A stretch of 64,000 nt of DNA, from contig PLDC01000015.1 of the NCBI GenBank assembly GCA_003134995.1, positions 356,379-420,378 of the forward strand. The letters run 5' to 3'. The number at the start of each line of letters is the position of its first letter. Positions within the stretch are counted from its first letter, which is position 1. Position numbers and translations under genes: made by a program. Positions 9,890-18,422 of this stretch are shown piece by piece. Source of the stretch: Acidobacteriaceae bacterium. GTDB lineage: Bacteria; Acidobacteriota; Terriglobia; Terriglobales; Acidobacteriaceae. The notes beneath the pieces were generated by a model. The model ran no database searches. It worked only from the letters and a program-made list of their open reading frames with translations, and was not told where the DNA came from.

Positions 9890-10642
9890 GAAGTCCCACT
9901 CGCCGTGGACGATGCAGAGGCTCTTCTTCAGGTCCTTCACCTGTAGCTTGCGCTCCGTCCCGCCGTCGAAGTAGAGCGCGAACTTCACATTGCCCTTCCC
10001 ATCCTTGACAGTACAGTAACCCGGCTTCGGATTCTGCGTGCTTTCGAGCCGCATCTCTAACTCGCCCTTCGCGGCCTCTTCTAATAACGCTTTGGGAATC
10101 TCTACGAGTTCGTAGTGCCAGAACTTCTTGCTCTCCTCTTCGCGCACCCAGGCCCGGAGAGTCACTATGCGCTCGTAATTCTTCATGTGTCGCAGGAACT
10201 GATCACGGAGTCCCTTCAACTGCTCCGGCTTGTTAGACCAATCGCCCTTGCCCAACTCCATGAACTTGGAAATCCAGATCGAATCAACCTTCAGATGGGC
10301 GTCGGCTTGGGTCTTGAGCGAGAACTTCGTGCCGTCAATCGTGACGTCATGACCAGGGTTTCCCATAGGTGAACGCTGAGCGTTACGGCCCGCGAGCTTC
10401 ATCACACGCTCCATCGCTCGCTCGAATTGCTCCTTGGTGAGCGGGCGTGTAGCAGTCCCATGGTGGGCAAGTAGGTGAACACCGAACTCTTCTAAGAAAA
10501 CATCCGTGACCAGATCGGACTTCCCGTTGCGCTTCTCGGTCATGGCACCGAGCAGCCCGGTTACGACGCTGGACACGTAGGCGAGCCTGCGGGCGGAGAG
10601 CTTCCTAAGAAGCTCGATCAGCTCTGCTGGGACGTCGGGCAC
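9878..10642 (-). CDS. Type II restriction endonuclease, SmaI-like (predicted CCCGGG)
   Basis: This 254-residue protein resembles, as remembered, R.SmaI. Shared segments are NPGHD(V/I)TID with (S/A)LKT, the S(K)xMELGKG(D/E)W stretch, NYERI(V/F)TLR, LVEIPK, PKPGY, and the end YFDGG(T/A)ERKLQ(V/I)K with C(I)VHGxWDF. GHDVTIDGTKFSLKTQ would be the metal-binding PD-(D/E)XK-type core. The start is GTG. The gene converges on the methyltransferase and overlaps it by 12 bases. The predicted target CCCGGG occurs in this window (for example 3265, 7518 and 12917), so the host would depend on the methylase. The match is from memory, not from an alignment. Confidence 0.8.
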   Translation of the reverse strand: MPDVPAELIELLRKLSARRLAYVSSVVTGLLGAMTEKRNGKSDLVTDVFLEEFGVHLLAHHGTATRPLTKEQFERAMERVMKLAGRNAQRSPMGNPGHDVTIDGTKFSLKTQADAHLKVDSIWISKFMELGKGDWSNKPEQLKGLRDQFLRHMKNYERIVTLRAWVREEESKKFWHYELVEIPKALLEEAAKGELEMRLESTQNPKPGYCTVKDGKGNVKFALYFDGGTERKLQVKDLKKSLCIVHGEWDFSPA

Positions 10643-10694
10643 GCCAGCAGTGTAGATGTTAGGTCAGCCAAAATCCAGTTACAATTCGGTTGCG

Positions 10695-10952
10695 ATGAAC
10701 ATTCGCCAAGTAGAACCGAATCCCGACGCGAAACGAGGACTCCCGGAAGGTGATCGCTTGTTCCACTTCTTCGCGGAGTCTTCCGAAGGCAAGGCCGAGT
10801 ACTTCGTCGCCGTACATCAGGCGAGCGATAATAGTATTCGCACGGCCTGTCAGTGTATGAGCGCGATCTTCAACTTCGCCCGGAGGCAGGAACCTTGCTG
10901 CAAACACGCGGCTGAGGCAGTGAAGATCGTGAACTGGGAACTCAGGCGTTAG
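10695..10952 (+). CDS. Small SWIM-type zinc-finger protein beside the restriction genes
   Basis: This protein of about 85 residues starts 53 bases from the endonuclease and is transcribed away from it. The C-terminal half reads ACQCMSAIFNFARRQEP followed by CCKHA, matching the SWIM pattern CxC-x(n)-CxH with 14 residues between the pairs. SWIM fingers bind DNA or proteins and usually sit inside larger proteins; here the finger is nearly the whole protein. The position suggests a control or accessory factor of the restriction system, which is inference. An in-frame ATG at 10656 would add 13 residues; neither start has a clear ribosome-binding site. Confidence 0.65.
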   Translation: MNIRQVEPNPDAKRGLPEGDRLFHFFAESSEGKAEYFVAVHQASDNSIRTACQCMSAIFNFARRQEPCCKHAAEAVKIVNWELRR

Positions 10953-11015
10953 GAAATTCGGCGTGTGGCCCACTCAAGCCTGCCTTTGACTTAGTGGGAG
11001 CGTGCCAGTCCGTTG

Positions 11016-11465
11016 CTAGCGGGGCTTCTTTTCCTCCGGTTTCGGGCGGAGCAGGGGCCAGGCTTCGCGGTAGCACTCGTAGCGGTAGCGATTTACCTTG
11101 GGCCGCTGCATGGGGCAGACCATCAGGCCGTTCTTGATCTTGCCGATAACGGCCGGAGCCGGGATGAGATACCAGACATCCTGTGGGACGACGTAGCCAG
11201 CGAAGAAGTCGATATTGTCGAGCGTGTAGGGGCGCTGCGGGCCACTTCTTAGGTGGCAGAGATATCCCGTGCCCTTGCGGTAGGAGGTCGATTTTACCTG
11301 CACTCTTACGATGCGGTTGCCGAAATAGAGGGCGACGTCGAAGGGGGAGGATTCTCCCCAGGGGGTTAGCACCTTGTAGCCGTGGCGCAGGGCTTCGACC
11401 ATGAAGCACAGCTCGACCCACTCGCCGCGCTCCTTGAAATTTTTGAAGAACTTGAATTTGTCCAT
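11016..11465 (-). CDS. PD-(D/E)XK-like nuclease-fold protein
   Basis: The 149-residue protein begins KERGEWVELCFMVEALRHGY, then has SPFDVALYFGNRIVRVQVKST, which fits the E...D...(Q)xK core of PD-(D/E)XK nucleases (PDDEXK_5-like proteins are common in Acidobacteria). The C-terminus is basic. It lies just past the SmaI-like cassette, 63 bases from the SWIM gene and convergent with it, so it may be part of the same defence locus or a separate cargo gene. ATG is preceded by GGGAG. Whether it cuts DNA is not known. An alternative is a Holliday-junction-resolvase-like protein. Confidence 0.7.
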   Translation of the reverse strand: MDKFKFFKNFKERGEWVELCFMVEALRHGYKVLTPWGESSPFDVALYFGNRIVRVQVKSTSYRKGTGYLCHLRSGPQRPYTLDNIDFFAGYVVPQDVWYLIPAPAVIGKIKNGLMVCPMQRPKVNRYRYECYREAWPLLRPKPEEKKPR

Positions 11466-11718
11466 GTGGCTCCCATCTTTTAGCTGTGCAAAAGAAAAGG
11501 CGCGGCCGATGGGCCACGCCTGATTTTTCTGGATTTTTACTCTCTATATCTAGTATAGCAATTTGAAATGGGTGAATGTGTCACGTTTGCCGGAAATATA
11601 TTTGTCCGCTTTTCAGTTACTTAGAGTAGATCGGGTCATTTTTGCCTATTGACAAGAATCCGGAGATTTGTCGATTTGGCGGGTGGGAACGTAACCGTCC
11701 GCTCAAAAGGGCCCAACC

Positions 11719-12354
11719 CTATTCCATGTCCGAACCCAGAACTTGGTAGTGATACCTCTTTCCATCCCAGAAGAGCACCGAAGAGGTCGCTTCGCCTTCG
11801 CCGCGTTCTTCCATGTAGATTCCGAGCACGGTCCTCTTTTTCAGCGCCAGCCGTTTTACGGTCAGCGTCTGGAAGGGCAGGTTGATCAGGAGAAACTTGG
11901 GCTTCTCTTTGTCGGAACGCCACGCATCTTTGCCCACGCCGTGGACGATCAGCAAAGAAACGCCTTTGCGGTCGGGCGCATCGGAGTTAAATGTCGAAGT
12001 CAGCTTGACGTCGCCAAAGCCCATAAAGCTGTTGTACGGGTCAGCCACGTGAAAGCCGTATTCCGCCTGATCGGCCATCGGATTCTTGCAGCGCGCGGCA
12101 ATAATAAGGTCGTCCACGCCATCGCCATCGAGATCGCCGACAAACTGCGGAGGCCCCGCCAGCAACGAACAGTTGTCGCCAAACTCCTTGTGCACATACT
12201 CGTCGGTGACGGCGGGCACGGGCGACTTGGCATGCGCCGGCGGCGGAGGCGGCTGCTTTTTATCGGCAGCCAGCGTTGCGGACGTGGCACAGAGCACAAG
12301 CAAGCCAAGCAAAATGCGGAGGTGGGCAGTTCGTGTGTACGACATAATACTCAT
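11719..12354 (-). CDS. Secreted protein with FG-GAP-like calcium motif
   Basis: The 211-residue protein has a signal peptide (HLRILLGLLVLCATSATLAA), a Pro-rich spacer (KKQPPPPPAHA) and then GDLDGDGVDDLIIAARC, a DxDxDGxxD calcium-binding loop as found in FG-GAP repeats. The remainder is not recognised. It is likely periplasmic or exported. It stands alone. The gap 11466-11718 before it contains no gene that could be supported. Confidence 0.7.
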   Translation of the reverse strand: MSIMSYTRTAHLRILLGLLVLCATSATLAADKKQPPPPPAHAKSPVPAVTDEYVHKEFGDNCSLLAGPPQFVGDLDGDGVDDLIIAARCKNPMADQAEYGFHVADPYNSFMGFGDVKLTSTFNSDAPDRKGVSLLIVHGVGKDAWRSDKEKPKFLLINLPFQTLTVKRLALKKRTVLGIYMEERGEGEATSSVLFWDGKRYHYQVLGSDME

Positions 12355-12417
12355 ACTTTAGTCCCGTTTTTGCCGTGAGGGTATAGACACAGATGGTCAC
12401 TGGTCACTGAAGTAACG

Positions 12418-13428
12418 CTATTTGCGGAAGTGTTCCCACCCTCGCGGTTCGAGTTCACACCCAACCCCGCGCGGATTCATCAGGAAGATTTTGCGCCGGC
12501 TGGTGATGTGCCCGATCTGGGTGATGGGAACTCCGGCAATGCGCGACGGGATTCGCTTGCCGCGACGCGCGGTGAAGAGGAGCTCGTAGTCTTCGCCGCC
12601 ATGCAATGCAAATTGCAGTTCGACTTCCCGCGGAGGCTTGCCAACGGTGGCCCGCGGGATAGCTTCTTCTAGCAACTCTGCACCCACGCCGCTGGCCTCG
12701 CAGATGTGAGCCAGGTCGGTCGAGAGTCCGTCGCTGGTGTCGATCATCGCGGAGGCTAAGCCTTTTTCGCGCAGAATCCGGCCAAGCTCGACGCGCGGCT
12801 CAGGAAAAAAATGCCGCGCATACTCGCGCGAATTCAGTTTCCGCTTTGGCTTTTTCCGCATTTCCGAAACCGCGGCCGCCGAACCGCCCAGTTCTCCGCT
12901 CACATAAATGCGCTCGCCCGGGCGCGCCCCGGACCGCAGCACGGCGTTACCCTTCGGCGCAGTGCCGAGCACAATAATATCCGCCAGAATTCCATTGGGA
13001 GACTCCGCCGTATCGCCGCCAGCAAGAGTGACAGCGTATCTCTCCGCCAGCTTGATCAAGCTGCGCGCAAAGCGGCTCACCCAGCTCTGCGGCAAATCGC
13101 GGGGCAGCGCCAGCGAAAGAAACGCCGCTACCGGCTCCCCGCCCATCGCCGCAATGTCGCTCAACCCACGCGCCAGGCATCGATGTCCAACCGATTCAGC
13201 CGAATGCCAGTCCCGCCGAAAGTGGATTCCCTCCAGCGTAAAGTCAGTTGTAACCAGCGTGTCTTTTTCCGAACCTCGGCCCCTTGTCGGCAGAAGTCGC
13301 AGCACGGCGCAGTCGTCTCCAATTCCAGTCTGAATGGCAGGATTCTTCGCCCTCGCCGCCATGCGGCGAACCTGGACAATCAGTGCTTTTTCGGCAATCA
13401 CCACGACACCACTATAAGCGAGGTTCAC
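12418..13428 (-). CDS. thiL: Thiamine-monophosphate kinase
   Basis: ThiL phosphorylates thiamine monophosphate to the cofactor thiamine diphosphate. Family marks are TGIGDDCAVL, the metal/nucleotide-binding TTDFTLEGIHF with HRCLARGLSDIAAMGG, LAGGDTAES, GERIYVSGELGGS, AMIDTSDGLSTDLAHICEASGVG and ALHGGEDYELLFT. The 336-residue length is normal. Of the possible starts the GTG at 13428 is kept, although a GTG about 24 bases further in would put the start closer to the usual family N-terminus. No TPP riboswitch was seen upstream. Confidence 0.95.
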   Translation of the reverse strand: MNLAYSGVVVIAEKALIVQVRRMAARAKNPAIQTGIGDDCAVLRLLPTRGRGSEKDTLVTTDFTLEGIHFRRDWHSAESVGHRCLARGLSDIAAMGGEPVAAFLSLALPRDLPQSWVSRFARSLIKLAERYAVTLAGGDTAESPNGILADIIVLGTAPKGNAVLRSGARPGERIYVSGELGGSAAAVSEMRKKPKRKLNSREYARHFFPEPRVELGRILREKGLASAMIDTSDGLSTDLAHICEASGVGAELLEEAIPRATVGKPPREVELQFALHGGEDYELLFTARRGKRIPSRIAGVPITQIGHITSRRKIFLMNPRGVGCELEPRGWEHFRK

Positions 13429-13568
13429 CTACCGATGCTGCCATCGTCTCCAGGACTCAACAAGACGCAAAGCTGCCTCCACACAGAAATCATTCCACGA
13501 TGTTGCGCACCTGCGAGATGGGTATAGACTAGCTGCCGTTCCGTGAAGTCAAAAAAAGGAGATTCCCC

Positions 13569-14105
13569 ATGAAAATCAAAATTAAAATGAAGAGCAGCAA
13601 AATTATCGCCGGCGCGGCATTGGCTGTCCTGAACGTCGCCCTGTGCACCATCGCCGTCGGGCAGGACCACGCAACCGCTCAGGATGTCGTCGCCAAGGTA
13701 AGGGAGGCGGCCAGCGCCCTGGCAAAGACGGGTGACTTGGCGCAGTTTAACCAGAAGCAGGGTCCGTGGGTGTGGAAAGACACATATATTTTCGTTCTGA
13801 ACTGCGACAAGATGACCCAGGCCGCTCACCCCCTGAGGCCAGAACTCATAGGCACGGAAATTTCGTCGATCAAGGACCCTAAGGGGAAGGCCATCTTCCC
13901 GAACCCGAAGGACGTTTGCGAAGCGGCAAGGAAACCTTCCGGAACCTGGGCGGAGTATTCGTGGGCGAAGCCGGGTGAAAAGGAAGGCTCCCGTAAAGTC
14001 ACCTATCTCCTGAGCGCCAAAGGAACTCCATACGTGGTGGCCGCCGGAGTTTACGACGACAAGGCAAGCATCGCGGAACTGTCAAAGCTGAGCAGCGCGA
14101 AGTAA
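13569..14105 (+). CDS. Secreted single-Cache (sCache_2-like) domain protein
   Basis: The 178-residue protein has a cleavable signal peptide (IIAGAALAVLNVALCTIAVG). A domain resembling single Cache sensors follows: GPWVWKDTYIFVLNCD, TQAAHPLRPELIGTEIS, AEYSWAKPGEK and KVTYLLSAKGTPYVVAAGVYDD. These modules bind small ligands and usually sit on chemoreceptors or kinases; here it is free and periplasmic, so a binding-protein role is inferred. AAAGGAGATTCCCC gives a good ribosome-binding site. It is divergent from thiL. Confidence 0.8.
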   Translation: MKIKIKMKSSKIIAGAALAVLNVALCTIAVGQDHATAQDVVAKVREAASALAKTGDLAQFNQKQGPWVWKDTYIFVLNCDKMTQAAHPLRPELIGTEISSIKDPKGKAIFPNPKDVCEAARKPSGTWAEYSWAKPGEKEGSRKVTYLLSAKGTPYVVAAGVYDDKASIAELSKLSSAK

Positions 14106-14792
14106 CCGTCGCCCCCCCCACACCGCGCCCATCGCAAGAGCCCTGCCTCCGGCAAAGGAGGGGCGGGCGCGTGCTATGCCAGTGCTCCGCGGCTTGATCT
14201 CTCCGCCCCACCCACGGCTAGCGAGGCTGCGGAAAAAACTCCAGCTCGAGTCGGTTTGGGAAGGGCACGAGCTCTCGTGCCGCTGAGTCGCTGAAAATGG
14301 GCCCGCCCTTCAGTGCCTGGGGTCGTGCTCTTCGCTAGCGCGGAGGGTTTTTCCGCGGCCTCTAGCCTCGTAGGCCCGCTGGCCAGTATCGCCTGATGGC
14401 CACTCGCTCCGGTCACCGGCTGGCCTGCGACCAGCGGTTACTCAAGTCTTAAGTAACGTCTCATCCCCATTCGCGTCGTTGACAGGGGGAACCCAGTTTG
14501 TTACCTTTTACCAGTCATTCACAACACCTTTGGTTAGGTAATTGGGACCAGCTTAAGTTCTGCATTCCGTATCAATTGCAGACAACAGGTTTCGGGTTGG
14601 TCCGCGGTTCCGGTAGGTAAAGGGCGCGTTAAAGAGTTTCCATTCCCAAGATGGGAGCGGGCCCAAAAAGGTCAGGTCGTCCGAACAGGCTTTCTGCAAC
14701 CTCAGAACTTTGCCTGGAGTTCCGGCCCCTGATCTAAAAACGTGGCGATCTAAAAGCGGAAGATCAATTAACAGTTTTATTAAGGAAGGCAT
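14106..14792. other. Long gene-free region with folded repeat element
   Basis: No gene could be supported in these 687 bases. Just after the Cache gene, CCTCC/GGAGG hairpin potential lies near 14150-14165. The main feature is an element at 14215-14370, described separately. From 14371 to 14792 nothing is recognised apart from the AAGGAAGG ribosome-binding site of the next gene. Confidence 0.6.
14215..14370. repeat. Structured inverted-repeat element (about 155 bp)
   Basis: The outer arms, from about 14216 and ending about 14367, pair over some 26 bases with one mismatch, a 2-base bulge and a loose end (GGCTAG, AGGC, GCGGAAAAA against their complements). Inside, GCACGAG/CTCGTGC and CTGAA/TTCAG add further stems. 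It looks like a REP/MITE-style non-coding element and carries no ORF of its own. Confidence 0.6.
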
Positions 14793-15704
14793 TTGCATAA
14801 GCGCTTCTACATTCTTTTTGTGGCTCGCGGCGACGACGGCCAGCTCCGCAAGATCACCATTCCCGTCCAATATCTCTATGTATTCGTAGTAGGCGCGGCC
14901 ATCGGCTTCCTCAGCCTTACCGGTATTGCCAGCTCTTATGCGCGGATGTTGCTCAAGGTTTCGCACTACAACCAGCTGCGCACGGAAAAAGAGCAGCTGA
15001 AGGATCGCTACTCCCGTCTCGAAGAGGTCGCCAAAGAGCGCGACGTGCAAGTTGCATCGCTAGGCTCGATCGCCAGCGAAGTTTCAGCTCTTTACGGATT
15101 GAAATCGCAACCCGCGCTGGTCACCGCTTCCGAGCAGAAAATTCACGACGCCGATGTCAGCTCATCCCTCGACCAACTGGGCGCGCTGCGCACTTCCGCA
15201 CTCACTGGAGCCGCCACGGTTGGCATCAGCCTCGGAATGACGCGCAACGCCTCCACAGCCGATTGGGTCCGCGCCAGTTCAGCGCCCAGCCTGTGGCCGG
15301 TTGACGGCCAGATTACCGGCAGTTTCGGCGAGCGCATCGACCCATTCAACGGAGAAGGCGCATTTCACAGCGGCGTTGATATTGGCAGCTCTTTCGGTCA
15401 TGCCGTCATCGCGCCCGCCGACGGCGTAGTAACCTTCGCCGACTTTCTGGGCGGATACGGCAAAGCCATCATGATCGATCACGGCCACGGCATTTCCACT
15501 CGCTACGGCCACCTTTCTGGATTCGGAGTCACGCCCGGACAGCAGGTCCATCGCGGCGACACCATCGGCTACGTTGGCATGAGCGGACGCTCCACCGGCC
15601 CCCACCTGCACTACGAAGTCCGCATCAACGACACGCCCGTCAATCCCTACAAGTATCTCCGCATCACCGTAGCCCAAAGCGACGGCTACCAGCCCGGAAG
15701 CTAG
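14793..15704 (+). CDS. Membrane-anchored M23-family peptidase (LytM/NlpD-like)
   Basis: This 303-residue envelope protein cuts peptidoglycan cross-bridges or activates amidases. It has a short cytoplasmic N-terminus, one membrane span (YLYVFVVGAAIGFLSLTGI), a coiled-coil (NQLRTEKEQLKDRYSRLEEV) and a C-terminal M23 domain. Zinc ligands are visible as HSGVDIG (HxxxD) and HLHYEV (HxH), with RYGHLS between. All catalytic residues are present, so it is probably active. The start is TTG with AAGGAAGG only 3-4 bases away, which may limit initiation. Confidence 0.92.
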   Translation: MHKRFYILFVARGDDGQLRKITIPVQYLYVFVVGAAIGFLSLTGIASSYARMLLKVSHYNQLRTEKEQLKDRYSRLEEVAKERDVQVASLGSIASEVSALYGLKSQPALVTASEQKIHDADVSSSLDQLGALRTSALTGAATVGISLGMTRNASTADWVRASSAPSLWPVDGQITGSFGERIDPFNGEGAFHSGVDIGSSFGHAVIAPADGVVTFADFLGGYGKAIMIDHGHGISTRYGHLSGFGVTPGQQVHRGDTIGYVGMSGRSTGPHLHYEVRINDTPVNPYKYLRITVAQSDGYQPGS

Positions 15705-15806
15705 GAACTCAGTTCTCAGTTTGGGCTTACATTCCGGACGGATGTGCGCTATACTAGTGGTTCCGGTGGGCACCTATGCTTCTATATCGTGCATGCCGGA
15801 CTATTT

Positions 15807-15827
15807 AGGGGCTCCTGCGGGGGCCCT
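15807..15827 (+). other. Hairpin in leader of the NYN gene
   Basis: AGGGGCTCC, a TGC loop and GGGGGCCCT form a 9-base-pair stem (one G:T pair), ending 20 bases before the NYN start codon. It could end M23 transcription or structure the NYN leader. There is no clear T-run. Confidence 0.4.
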
Positions 15828-15847
15828 CTTTACTTAGGAAGGTCTTT

Positions 15848-16735
15848 ATGAAACGCCACGCAATTTTTGTGGATGCTGGGTACGTTTTCGCCCAGGGTTC
15901 GGTATCTCTCTCCGGAAGCAAAACTCCCCGAACACAACTGAAGCTAGACGCGACTGAGATCATCGCGCAGCTGACCGCTCTTGCGCTCGAACAGAGCGTT
16001 GGCGTGCAACTTCTTCGCATCTACTGGTATGACGGCGCCTGGAACGGCCCGACTATCGAGCATCTGGCTCTTGCGAACACGGACAATGTCAAACTGCGGC
16101 TTGGCTCGATCAACAGCGCCGGGGAACAAAAGGAAGTAGACTCCCTGCTTGTAACCGACCTCATCGACTTGGCCCGGAATCAGTCGATCTGCGATGCCAC
16201 TGTGGTGACGGCTGACACGGATGTCCGCGTCGCCGTGCAGATCGCGCAGACTTTTGGAGTCCGCGTTCATTTGATCGGCCTGGAGCCGAGCCGCGTCTCT
16301 CAATCGCCGTCTCTTCGGCAAGAAGCTGATACAGTGCTCGAAATTGCCAGAGCTGATGTATCCAAGTTTTTGAGAGTCCTGACTCCCGCACCGCCGAAGC
16401 CCGCAGTCGCACTCGGCCCGGCAGCAGTGATTGCAACCCCTCCTGCAGCAGTCGCCGCTCCGGGACCGAAGGCTGGCACCTCAACGGTCGGTCCGCCGAA
16501 AACGATTGAGCAGGTGATAGACGAAGCCATACAGCAGACGCTGGCTCCTCCCGCTGACATCTCCGCTCTGAAAGCCGCGCTTGCCGCTTCGAGCGGCGTG
16601 CCCATGGAGTACGACCGACGGCTTCTGGGGACCTGCCGAACGCTGCTCAAAAGAGACCTGACCGGCGATGAGCGCCGAGAGATGAGATCCCTTTTCAAAA
16701 GGAAAGTCCTGACTCCGGGCGCACTGGGAGAGTAG
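15848..16735 (+). CDS. NYN-domain (PIN-like) ribonuclease family protein
   Basis: The 295-residue protein has an N-terminal NYN domain, a PIN-fold metal-dependent RNase. Acidic residues are at the expected places: FVDAGYVFAQG, KEVDSLLVTDLIDLA and VVTADTDVRVAVQ. A Pro/Ala-rich linker (about residues 185-215) leads to a helical C-terminal region of unknown function (TIEQVIDEAIQQTLAPP to RREMRSLFKRKVL). NYN proteins act in RNA processing and sometimes in defence. AGGAAGG precedes the ATG. The gene appears to stand alone. Confidence 0.85.
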   Translation: MKRHAIFVDAGYVFAQGSVSLSGSKTPRTQLKLDATEIIAQLTALALEQSVGVQLLRIYWYDGAWNGPTIEHLALANTDNVKLRLGSINSAGEQKEVDSLLVTDLIDLARNQSICDATVVTADTDVRVAVQIAQTFGVRVHLIGLEPSRVSQSPSLRQEADTVLEIARADVSKFLRVLTPAPPKPAVALGPAAVIATPPAAVAAPGPKAGTSTVGPPKTIEQVIDEAIQQTLAPPADISALKAALAASSGVPMEYDRRLLGTCRTLLKRDLTGDERREMRSLFKRKVLTPGALGE

Positions 16736-16879
16736 CTTTTCGCGCGCATTTCTCGCTGTCTCCCGCTTCTTGCCCTTGCACTCTTTCCCTCGCTAGGCTA
16801 CGTTCATCAGAAAGAAAGTTTTCAGCCTCCCTCAGGGTCTCGGCTAGAGAAAATGAGGGCTGAGAACTAAAAACCACCC

Positions 16880-17617
16880 ATGACCTCGTTCTTCCGCTCA
16901 GTCCGTGAAGACATCGCCGCCGTCCTCGAGTCAGACCCCGCCGCTCGCTCCGCCTTTGAAGTTATCATCCTGTATCCCGGACTGCACGCCGTCTGGGTGC
17001 ATCATCTCAGCCACTGGCTCTGGCGCCACGGCCTGCGCTTCATGGCCCGGTATGTTTCGCAAGTTGCGCGCCTGTTTACCGGCATTGAGATTCATCCCGC
17101 AGCCGAATTAGGCCGCCGCCTCTTCATCGACCACGGCATGGGAACGGTCATCGGCGAAACCGCAATAGTCGGCGACGACGTAACGCTCTATCAGGGAGTA
17201 ACTCTAGGCGGCACCGGCAAAGAAAAAGGCAAGCGCCATCCCACGCTCGGCGACAAAGTCGTGATCGGCTCCGGCGCCAAGGTGCTGGGCAACATCACCA
17301 TCGGCGACAACTGCCGCATCGGTGCGGGTTCAGTCGTGCTGCGCAATGTCCCGGCGAATTCCACCATAGTAGGTGTCCCCGGCCACATCGTCCTGCGCGA
17401 CGGCAAGCGCGTAGTCATCACCGATCCCAAAGAGATCCGCGACCCGCTCTCCGACGTAATCATCAAACTGGCCAGCGAAATTAAGGAGCTGCGCCAAAAG
17501 TTCCAGCACCATTCCCACGAATCGCTGGACGCAGAACCAACCGCGATGATCGACGAAGAAGGCTCAACCCCAAACATCTCCCCGCAAGAATTGTTTCAAG
17601 ACGATTACCAGATATAG
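16880..17617 (+). CDS. cysE: Serine O-acetyltransferase
   Basis: CysE makes O-acetylserine from serine and acetyl-CoA, the first step of cysteine synthesis. The 245-residue protein has the helical N-terminal part ([32 protein letters not shown]) and a left-handed beta-helix of hexapeptide repeats with the conserved [27 protein letters not shown] and [13 protein letters not shown] end ([16 protein letters not shown]). The C-terminal extension after residue 190 is longer and charged. No cysK neighbours it. Confidence 0.95.
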   Translation: MTSFFRSVREDIAAVLESDPAARSAFEVIILYPGLHAVWVHHLSHWLWRHGLRFMARYVSQVARLFTGIEIHPAAELGRRLFIDHGMGTVIGETAIVGDDVTLYQGVTLGGTGKEKGKRHPTLGDKVVIGSGAKVLGNITIGDNCRIGAGSVVLRNVPANSTIVGVPGHIVLRDGKRVVITDPKEIRDPLSDVIIKLASEIKELRQKFQHHSHESLDAEPTAMIDEEGSTPNISPQELFQDDYQI

Positions 17618-17797
17618 GCAGTTGCCAGCCGCCAGTTGCCGGCTGCCAGTTTTCGATTCCGGGGCCGATGGGAGCCATCATTCCGTTGAGAATTGTCGTC
17701 CCGGCCGGAACATTTTCTTCCTGTAAGGAATGTGAAGTGGAGGGACCTGCCGTTCTTGGTTTTACTGGCTACTGGCGGCTGGCAACTGGCTACTGCC
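17617..17797. repeat. Facing pair of CAGTTGCC-word repeats
   Basis: Two blocks built from the words GGCAGTTGCCAG, CCGCCAGT and similar lie at 17617-17651 and, as the reverse complement, at 17762-17797. They frame about 110 bases of unique sequence. Related words occur at 7385-7414. The right block overlaps the 3' end of the next, reverse-strand gene. Confidence 0.7.
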
Positions 17798-18185
17798 TCA
17801 ACCCCATCCAGCTCTCCGACACCACCAGCGAGTTCCCCGGATTATGCGGATCATACTTCACCGAAGTTGGCAGCCCCAGCCGGCAGGAATGCAGATTGAT
17901 CCACTGGCGCAGGTAGGTGACATCCTGCGAGCACTCATACGACACGCCTGCTACGTCATATTTGTAGATAAGCAGCACAGCCGCGTGATGCCCGTCGCTC
18001 ACCGGCAATTCCTGCACATCAATGACGGTGCCGTCCGTGATGCGCCCAACTCCCTCAAGCCAGGTGCGCCGTTCGCGCTCCAGTTCGGCTGGACCCTTAG
18101 GCTTGCGCCGCAACAGCGCGTAAGCGCCAACCACGACGGCGCTGCCACCAACGACAATCAACGAATAGAGTCGCAATGAATCCAT
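17790..18185 (-). CDS. Small single-span membrane protein (DUF3592-like)
   Basis: The 131-residue protein has one N-terminal membrane helix (YSLIVVGGSAVVVGAYALL) and a soluble domain with TDGTVIDVQELP, YKYDVAGVSYECSQDV and VKYDPHNPGNSLV. The YDPxNPxxS ending is like DUF3592 proteins. Function is unknown. ATG at 18185 is chosen so that the membrane helix is near the N-terminus; the frame extends to 18227. Confidence 0.65.
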   Translation of the reverse strand: MDSLRLYSLIVVGGSAVVVGAYALLRRKPKGPAELERERRTWLEGVGRITDGTVIDVQELPVSDGHHAAVLLIYKYDVAGVSYECSQDVTYLRQWINLHSCRLGLPTSVKYDPHNPGNSLVVSESWMGLRQ

Positions 18186-18324
18186 ACGGAAGAAGAAAAC
18201 GTGGAACGCACAGCGCACCGATTCCAATTCTGCCGAACCACGTTTCGTTATTCAGCATAAGACGGAAGTCGCGCCAGCGGAAGTAGGTGAGAAGTTACCG
18301 AAGTGGCGGGAGCTGTGGAAAACA

Positions 18325-18415
18325 GGGGCTAGGGATTAGAGATCACGAAAAACGGGGCAGAGTCGCTCTGGGTCTTTGCTCTTTCACTGACCCCTAATCC
18401 CTAAACCCTAGCCCC
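18325..18415. repeat. Facing pair of GGGGCTAGGG-word repeats
   Basis: GGGGCTAGGGATTAG (18325-18339) faces the 25-base block CCCCTAATCC...CCC (18391-18415), which is its complement with one word inserted. The pair lies 8 bases from the end of the next reverse-strand gene. The same words recur at 21911-21974 and 47303-47312. Confidence 0.7.
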
Positions 18416-18422
18416 TTCCTTT

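Noticed and set aside
13429..13568. TPP riboswitch near thiL
   Set aside because: The typical CUGAGA and ACCUG core was not found in either direction.
17617..17797. Insertion sequence bounded by inverted repeats
   Set aside because: The 110 bases between the arms hold no transposase, and the arms are built of simple repeated words.
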